Shown one piece after another: positions 57,599-64,000 of a stretch of DNA of 64,000 bases (position 1 is its first letter; every line of letters begins with the position of its first letter). The position numbers and the translations under genes were made by a program. This DNA is from Chromera velia. Its lineage: Eukaryota > Sar > Chromeraceae. The notes beneath the pieces are model-generated. The model worked only from the letters and a program-made list of their open reading frames with translations, had not been told where the DNA came from and did no database searches. The stretch is taken from assembly GCA_018398765.1 (NCBI GenBank), contig JAHBMJ010005827.1:1-64000 (forward strand), read 5' to 3'.

Positions 57599-58586
57599 GG
57601 GTCCCCATGCATCCGCTCCCTTTGTGCACAAACTTTTTAGTTTTTCAGGGAGGAAGAGAAAGGGGCTACCGTTTTTTCTTTCTGCTCGATCCAGCCTTCT
57701 TCCTACATGCTCTCTGAAGCTTAATTGAACGACGAAGTGTGAATATCTGGAAGTTGCTTCCTGCACTTCTTTGAGCGTCCTTGTCTGACGGCACTCGATC
57801 GCTTGATTGTGTTTCTCTCTTTTCATCATATGGGTGTTGCATGTATCTGCACGAGGACGTCTTTTTTTTCTTTGCGGCCGAGGGGACCCGTTTGCAGCAA
57901 TTGCCAGCAGACAACAAGAAAAACCAGCCACTGGCAGTCACTCATCCATCTCTGTCCAATGAACCGACTTTCCCTCTCTGTGTGTGTGTTCATGCCCCTG
58001 CGTGTATGCAGGCATGTCTGACAACTGGCTGAACGAGTGGGAGTACCCAAACGACTGCGTGTACTTCGCAGAGACGCCCTCTGCAGGACACGACATGGTC
58101 GCGTTTGACTATTCAGAGTGCGGCCCTCAGGGAAGCCCCTCTGTGGTCCGTCCGTCAGCTGGGAGGGAGGGAGGGAAGTACGCACATGCAGGTTTCTTGA
58201 ACAACACATGAAATGACTCACAACAGTTACTCCCAGTGTCGAAATGTGTCCGGCCTATTCACCTCCCAACTACAAAGCATTTGATTGCTGCACACAACAT
58301 AATGGCCTTCTCTCATCCATATCCAACTGACTGGCAAAATAACGTAGCATGGGAAGTTACATCTGTCTTTTTTCTGAACTTCCCACGCATTCTAGAAAAC
58401 TCAGAAGCCGAACGGTTAGCCTCCTTATTGAATTCATGTGCTCAATCACTACACAAACGTCTAGTCCTACGAGTGGATGGATCGATGCAGGTGAACATAG
58501 ACCAGGAGGGGGACTACGAGAGGAACAAAATCGCAGACTCGTTCTCGGAATTCATCCGGATGCTCAAACCAGAGGAAGATGACTAG
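55896..58586 (+). CDS. WGR-WGR-SUKH (SMI1/KNR4) domain protein, four exons
   Basis: Exons 55896-56534, 57050-57209, 58012-58145 and 58491-58586 give about 342 residues. Two WGR domains lie in exon 1: FWEISTDEKTTTIRFGKIGT with ...KKGYKEV (residues ~10-70), and FWEIVLAGSKTTVRFGKIGT with ...GKGYEEE (~115-180), separated by a Lys/Pro-rich basic linker and followed by an acidic Asp/Glu run. A SUKH/SMI1-KNR4 domain spans exons 1-4: LTDAIVSE to VESRLGFKLPRDYVEFFKQT, EWEYPNDCVYFAETPSAGHD, DYSECGPQGSPSV, then VNIDQEGDYERNKIADSF and EFIRML. WGR binds nucleic acid ends in PARPs. SUKH proteins include yeast Knr4/Smi1 and many bacterial toxin-immunity proteins. Exon 2 could be read on to GRSVEIE, but the phase of exon 3 favours the earlier donor. 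A nuclear DNA- or damage-linked role is a guess. Confidence 0.85.
57310..57600. repeat. (GA)n/(GT)n compound microsatellite in intron
   Basis: Long alternating GA and GT runs, about 290 bases, in the second intron of the WGR-SUKH gene. Confidence 0.95.
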
Positions 58587-60176
58587 AATATACATGCCGT
58601 TGCTCAGGATGTTTTATTAAAACATGCATGAAAACGCGGACTCGGAAAGGGACACTTAGAGGCTCCTCTGTCGGAAGGTAAGGGGGGGCGGCTGGAAGGA
58701 CGCCTCTGAAGGAGGGTCCTTTAGAGGGACAGTCATATGGTGCGTGAGGCGGTGAGACCAGATGTAACAGCAAAGCATCGTTCAGCTTAGCTGTCAAATG
58801 ATTCGTGCACGCTTCTCTTCTTTTCAAAGACTGAGTCAAAGCTGAATCACGATGATGCATTTGAAGTGATCTGGGAAGGAATTCTCACAATGGATTTAAA
58901 TTCAATGTTCTAAAGGCTTATATATATGTCAGTACAAAAAACTAATACTAAGGCTAATTCAGCTTAGTCACAATCTGACGGAAAGAGGCACTAAAAGCTT
59001 CGTATTTTTAGTAATTGTTAGGAGTTACTTAGGGCAGTAAATGTCAGACTCACTGGCAGCGGAGTCTGCGGAGATAAGATCAATACAATGTGATTTCATC
59101 AATTGAATTTAAATCCCAGTTCACGATTTTATGTAGAAATTCAATTTTAATTAATGGTAACTTTGATAAGGTTTATTCACAAGGGTTTTTAAGCCTGATA
59201 AGTTCTTGCAGCGAGGTTTAAAGTTTAGTTTGATGATTAAAATTAGATTTTATCAGATTTATTTAGGATTCTATACAATTTTTTGTTTACTAGATTCTCA
59301 TTGAAGATTTGTTCTTTATTTCTGAAATTTTTATAACACCACTTTGTTGTTTTTAAGTTTTCCAGAAAGTGGAAGAAACTTTTTTGAAAGTCTTTGACAC
59401 CAGGCAATTATCTAGGCAATTATTTGATTATCAATTGTTATGGTAGTCGATTCTTTCTATGTGTATGGTCTGCCGCGCGGATTTTGTGAGACATCGAAGG
59501 TCCAAAACCTAGACCAAAACTATCTGGAACGTACTAAGGATGATTAAGTTTAATTGAACTGGGGTTGTTTGTTTCATATAGCTTTCTATGTTGACTTTAA
59601 GGCCACGTGCCAGATGACCAAAAACAGCTTTCATTTAATTTTTTATTTTGCTTAAACATATGTAAAGGCTTACATTTTTTTATTATTATTCATCGCTTAT
59701 GAGCATGCATGAATGAGTTAGGTTAAAGCCGGTAAGCCACCTCTTAGGCTTTCGCCAACCTGGCGTGCCATACAGAAATTTATTACGCAACCTAGGTTCT
59801 ATGGAGTATTTGAAGGCTTGCAAGACTAGGCGGCCCCTTCTCTTTAGTTTTAAGCACATACGCCAGACGGAGGTGCCTCGGTCCTTGGAAAAGACAAAAC
59901 CTGCATATAACATATAACACACCTGTATATAACATTTGCCCCTTTGTAAAGTCAAGATGCTACACTCTATTAAAAGATTATATAACATTAATTCAACTTA
60001 GGATTCAACATATAGCATTCGTCCCTTTCCATATTTTTTTTTTTTCCTGATGATGTAGTTGCCAGCATAAACTAAAATTTAAAAACTATAGATTTAAGTT
60101 TGATATGATTATACTACCTTGCACCAAAGTTTTTTGGAGGGGGGAGAGGGGGTTGATAAGTCAGCAAAATACAACC
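58587..60176. other. AT-rich intergenic region
   Basis: No supported gene. A 100-codon frame at 59686-59988 (-) with a basic, Trp/Arg-containing C-terminal half has no recognisable motif. The rest is AT-rich with short homopolymers. Confidence 0.45.
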
Positions 60177-60537
60177 TTACAACAGCGCAACGCGATTGAT
60201 TTGATCCAAATTTCTTTTCTGATACTTCATGGTCATGGTGGCCTCAACGATCTTCATTCCAGGCTTCAGGACGGACTTCAGGTACATGTGCTTTAATTGC
60301 TTTGGAGGGGTTTGGGCTCTCTGCCCCTTAATCTGTTCGATGAGTCTGTGTGATTCTGTATGGCTCTGTTTGTAGATTACCTCTTTCATCACCTTCTTAG
60401 CGTTTGTATTCTTCTTCTTCTTCTTCTTCTCCTCTTCTTTGATGGAGTCAAGGTCGAGGCGATCATGTACAACTTGGGGGATTCTCATATCCTCATCCTT
60501 CACCGGAGTTCCTTCTGGTTCTATAAGGAAGGGAGTG
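60177..60537 (-). pseudogene. Possible METAP2-like fragment (poly-Lys leader and start of the catalytic fold)
   Basis: After an AG acceptor-like site the frame reads EGTPVKDEDMRIPQVVHD, then EEEKKKKKKNTNAKK, and ends KQLKHMYLKSVLKPGMKIVEA followed by ~25 residues and a stop. The poly-Lys leader and the H.Q.RK...S.IKPGM...E pattern recall the N-terminal part of methionine aminopeptidase 2. None of the downstream metal-binding catalytic region is visible. If correct it is a truncated remnant; otherwise an unrecognised small coding exon whose Lys run comes from a CTT repeat. Weak evidence. Confidence 0.25.
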
Positions 60538-60644
60538 AAAAGGAGCGGAAGGATTAAGGGACATTCAGGGAATTAAGCGAAAGACGATCGAAAAGGAAGA
60601 ACAAGGAAAGGAAGGATATATGTGCGTACGTCAGGGGTTAATCG

Positions 60645-60960
60645 GTCCACACACACATACATACACACACACACATATATACACACACACAGACACACAT
60701 ACATACATACACAGACAGACATACATACATATACACATATACAGACAGACATACAGATATAGAGACACACACATACACACACACATATACAGACAGACAC
60801 GCAAACACAGAGATACACATACATACACACACATACATACACATACATATACATACACACACATACACATATACACATACATAGATAGACAGATACGCAG
60901 ACACAGAGACACATACATACATATACACAGAGAGAGAGAGAGGGGAGGGGGAGGGAGAGA
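60645..60960. repeat. (ACAC/ATAC)n microsatellite with GA tail
   Basis: About 300 bases of CACACA, CATACATA and CAGACAGA runs ending in GAGAGAG. Long Cys/Val or His/Thr open frames across it are products of the repeat. Confidence 0.95.
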
Positions 60961-62600
60961 GAGAGATCTCCAGTTAGAACGAAAAGAAAGAAAAGAGAAG
61001 AGACAAACATGACAGTGTTCGTCGTCTGTCCATCTGTCTGACTGACCGTGCTTACTTCCGATGTGCACCCCCCCCCTGTCTTTTCCCATCCTTCAGGACC
61101 GCCTTTCCCTTTTTAGCTTCGGTTGCGACTTCTGTCCCTGTCCTGCAGGAGTTTGAAAAGTCAAGAGGAAAGAAGAGATTCTGCTTGGATTGGGATTTTT
61201 AATAGAAATCGGAAAAAACGACTTCAACTGAGAGACGTACGAAGAAAGTAAAATATTTACTCTGCACTTGTGGTCACATGCCTACACAAACACATACATG
61301 CATCTATGTCATTGTCTATCACCGATGAGAACCCCGCCGGCCCCAAGATCCTTTAATTTCTTGATGATTTCGTCGTCGAGCCGCCGCTCCTCTCCTCTTC
61401 CCTCCCCGCCCCTCATCTTAAGACAAATGACACAAGAATGCTTAGACATGCTCTATATCGAGGACATACACCCCCTATGGGAAAGCCACAGCTTATCGTC
61501 GAGAAAAAAATCTGAGACCGGCTTGACAGGCAAGCACGTGTACTATTGAACCACACAAACCCAACAGGCTAGACTGCGGTGACATGAAATCAACAGCACA
61601 GTCGTAGGTCAATATAGCTGGACCCATATACTTAACCTGTTAGGATGCGACCACTTAGAACTAAACAAAGAAACAGACAGAGGAAGGAGTCTGCTGATCA
61701 CTTCGTGAGGAAAAATTAAAAAAATGGGCAACCTGCACCTCGATAACTGGTCAAAAGATACCTCAAGGATTTCCTACCATGCTATGAATAGACGAAAAGG
61801 TTTACACAGCAGTGCCACCCAGAATAACGGTGGCCTTAATTTGCTTAATTCCCCCGTTCGCAATGGTGAAAGGATGAATGTGCGAAGAATAAGCAAGAGC
61901 AGATACAGATGTTCGCGATGCTATTGGACCAACCCGTTGCTGAGTGCTCTCATTTCCTGGGCGCGTGTAAGTCGAGTATGATAATACAGTCCCTGCATCC
62001 GGTTTCTCGCATCCTGAAAGAATGCAGAGACAATTAAGTCATACAGTCAGGTTTTAATTTTATGTAATGGGGACATACAGTGTTCAAAAATAGGCTGCCT
62101 CTTGGAAGAGACCGTCAAGAAGGGCAACTAAACAAGCATGTGAAGGCTGGAGAGTTGTCATTTTGGGCCCAGATTTGGGACAGTCGGAGGGGCAGCATCG
62201 GCCACACGAATAATACTCAACAGTACCTTGAAGTTCTTTTCATACTCATCATCTTCTTTCTTGTTCGGTCTTTTGTTTTTTGTTTTTACTGCCATGCTTT
62301 TTGTTTCTTATACGTACGCTCCTCATAGCATGTAACTAAGAATCATAAGCTTCTCAAGCTTTTTAGACACAGGTGTTATCTGACCTCAGTGGCTCCATTT
62401 TCTTGCGCTCTGTCCAGTCCTGGTATGATCTATCTTATCCTCTCCGCTGCACAGATAAGTGACGGAAAGAGAAAAAGTCAAAGAGAACGTTTAGATAGAA
62501 GAAAATCGAATAGAGGACAAGAGAATTCGAATTAAAGATTAGAATCCAAATTCAGTGAAGGTTTTAAAGTTGGAAAGAAAAAACGACCGGCTTGTTACCT
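60961..62600. other. Intergenic region with one small plausible exon
   Basis: No recognised gene apart from the weak small frame at 61309-61416. Other frames, such as 61724-61981 (+), show no domain or splice support. Confidence 0.45.
61309..61416 (-). CDS. Small hypothetical coding segment (35 codons)
   Basis: The minus strand reads MRGGEGRGEERRLDDEIIKK then LKDLGAGGVLIGDRQ and a stop. The helix-then-Gly-turn-strand character looks protein-like. An AG just upstream of the ATG (TTTGTCTTAAG) could be a splice acceptor, making this the last exon of an unseen gene. No family is recognised. Confidence 0.2.
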   Translation of the reverse strand: MRGGEGRGEERRLDDEIIKKLKDLGAGGVLIGDRQ

Positions 62601-62890
62601 ATCATCTCCTCTCCCCTTGTCTGCACTAAAGTTGACACCAATATTTGTGCAATGCACAGAACTGATGCTTAGCGAATGCCTTTGTGGACATATCAGCTAG
62701 CATATCAGTCTCCGAAAGGCTACCTTCTCTTCGAAAAGAGAGACGCTCTGCTTTACAAAGAAGTCAAAACCATTCTGTTTAAAAGCTTCTTACAGTGTGC
62801 TAGATTTCTTTGATGCGCTTCCCATCCAAATTGCTGTATAATGCTTCTCTACTGCTATTCTGCTTGGAACCTTAATTCAAACATCTTTTT
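62600..62890 (-). mobile_element. Ty1/copia LTR retrotransposon fossil, 3' end of pol
   Basis: Reading the minus strand, the end of a copia-type RNase H region is visible (ETDMLADMSTKAF, then the closing residues of pol), followed directly by a purine-rich tract (AAGGGGAGAGGAGATGATAG), as expected just before a 3' LTR. The LTR itself probably continues below 62600, but its outer end and a partner copy were not found. Only a fragment is present and it is broken; relatively old by its state. Confidence 0.5.
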
Positions 62891-63487
62891 CAATCTTTTT
62901 ATTTCTTTTATTTCCCCTTGAACACACTTCTGTTAGCTTTTTTTGTATGTGACGTACAAATTGTTCCTACCTCAAGAGATCTCCAACTCTTCGTCTCTTG
63001 ACAGTGACGTTTTTTTTTTGTTCATTCACCACCTAGTGGAAGCGCCTGTCAGGCGCCCTGGACCGTCAATACATCCTTGTACCCTTCTGTTTCTGTCTTT
63101 TTCTGTCTCTCTCTTGCCTTTCTAACGTTCAAAGAGTGTTTCCCACCCCGTGCTTTTTTCATCCCTGCCTATCACTCCTTTTTTTAGCTGACCTTGTTCT
63201 TTTCTACGTCTGCATCATATTTTCGATCTTGTTCGCTACTCTCTAGAAGAAGCATTACTGCACCTTTCCTCTCCCCGTTTTCAATGAAGTTCATATTCTG
63301 GCCCCCTTTCAGCCTCCCTTCTCTGCGCTCCTCTCTGTATTCAGCTCTCCTCCTATTGCTACACTATTCCTTCCACAGTTTTTCGCGCATCATCTCACGG
63401 CTTCTTGTTGTTGATCAAACGTTTTTCTTCTTTGTGCGTTATTCTTTTCCTCTGCTTTCAATCGTCTTCTCCCACATACAAATATGA
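62891..63487. other. T-rich intergenic region
   Basis: T/C-rich DNA without a recognised gene. Open frames here are Phe/Ser/Leu-rich and reflect composition. Confidence 0.5.
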
Positions 63488-63895
63488 GCCATACGAATTA
63501 ATAATGCGAACAATCAACAAACGACAATTAATAGTGCCTCACCTGCCTTTAGACACAATGTCCGTCAATATAGGATCATCGGCCAGACTAATTAACAATG
63601 CGAACAATCAACATTGTCAAACAACAGTTGGCAGTGCCTTACCTGTGCATCTGGACACAATGTCCATCAATATAGGATCATCGGTCAGACGAATTAACAA
63701 TGCGAACAATCAACAAACGACAATCGACAGTGCCTCACCTACGCATCTGGACACAATGTCCGTCAACACAGGATTATCGGCCATACGAATTAACAATGCT
63801 AACAGTCAATAAACGACAGTCGACAGTGCCTCACCTGTACGTCTGGACACAGTGTCCGTCAATACAAGATCATCCGATTCGGCCAGACGAATTCT
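63488..63895. repeat. Minisatellite, ~95-102-bp unit, four copies plus a partial
   Basis: Units start near 63488, 63582, 63684, 63780 and 63881. Each contains GCCAGACGAATTAACAATGC, then GAACAATCAACAAACGAC, a GCAGTGCCTCACCTG-like stretch and GGACACAATGTCCGTCAATA. The inner GGACACAATGTCC is itself an interrupted palindrome. One frame is open through three copies (DTMSVNIGSS...INNANNQ), but the first unit spacing (94) is not a multiple of three, so coding is doubtful. Confidence 0.9.
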
Positions 63896-64000
63896 TCGCC
63901 CATCCTTATCTTTTGTCTTCTTCTGTATGTTTCCTTATACCTGGCCGGCCCTATCCCCTCTTTTTTATTCATCTTCATTCTCTTTTTCTCTCTCCGACGG

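Noticed and set aside
57139-57931. Ser/Leu and His/Thr open frames of 80-220 codons on the minus strand
   Set aside because: They are produced by (GA)n/(GT)n runs in the WGR-SUKH intron and have no domain or splice support.
60573-61089. Long Cys/Val/Tyr-rich and His/Thr-rich open frames
   Set aside because: They are translations of the (ACAC/ATAC)n microsatellite; both strands and all frames stay open because the repeat lacks stops.
1-64000. CRISPR arrays, bacterial operons, ribosome binding sites
   Set aside because: Introns, domain content and repeat types are eukaryotic; no spaced direct-repeat array or prokaryotic gene packing was seen.

Overview
The window is a stretch of a eukaryotic nuclear genome with intron-rich genes, GT-AG introns of roughly 90 to 800 bases, many (CA)n/(GA)n microsatellites and large secreted or membrane proteins. 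GC content is moderate, with sharp AT-rich islands. The gene set (RCC1/EGF/HYR/GCC2 giant membrane protein, DUF4470-like protein, ankyrin-like protein, YtcJ-type amidohydrolase) and the clustering of GCATGC motifs upstream of genes best fit an alveolate, most likely a chromerid such as Chromera velia. This is an inference from style and content; no rRNA or organelle marker was seen.

Layout. 1-0.4 kb: GC-rich direct repeats. 0.85-4.4 kb (+): four-exon amidohydrolase. 4.67-7.13 kb: AT-rich foldback element with long terminal inverted repeats, bracketed by a diverged ~50-bp direct repeat. 7.2-11.0 kb (+): retroelement with a GIY-YIG endonuclease domain ahead of a Penelope-like reverse transcriptase. 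11.6-14.7 kb (-): two-exon ankyrin-like hypothetical protein. 15.7-18.55 kb (-): two-exon MFS transporter. 18.6-22.3 kb: gene-poor, with perfect GC-rich palindromes. 22.3-39.7 kb (-): one very large multidomain membrane protein made of six PPC-like beta-sandwich modules, two EGF + seven-bladed RCC1 propeller blocks, two HYR domains, GCC2/GCC3 repeats, a multi-pass membrane region and a long tail. 39.7-42.15 kb: AT-rich block seeded with about ten copies of a GT-rich motif in both orientations. 43.1-48.5 kb (+): DUF4470-like gene with SH3-like ends, interrupted by an assembly gap. 50.9-55.2 kb (-): six-exon secreted protein built from five copies of an unrecognised Tyr/Asn/Gly-rich domain. 55.9-58.6 kb (+): four-exon WGR-WGR-SUKH protein, divergent from the previous gene. 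58.6-64 kb: gene-poor, with a METAP2-like fragment, microsatellites, the 3' end of a copia-type fossil and a minisatellite.

No single operon-like pathway joins these genes. The common theme is surface biology. The giant RCC1/PPC/GCC2 protein and the secreted repeat protein both grew by duplication of phase-matched exons, with unusually clear traces. Several host reading frames are broken by single stops or one-base frame changes inside conserved stretches. Assembly error is the simplest cause, but gene decay is possible.
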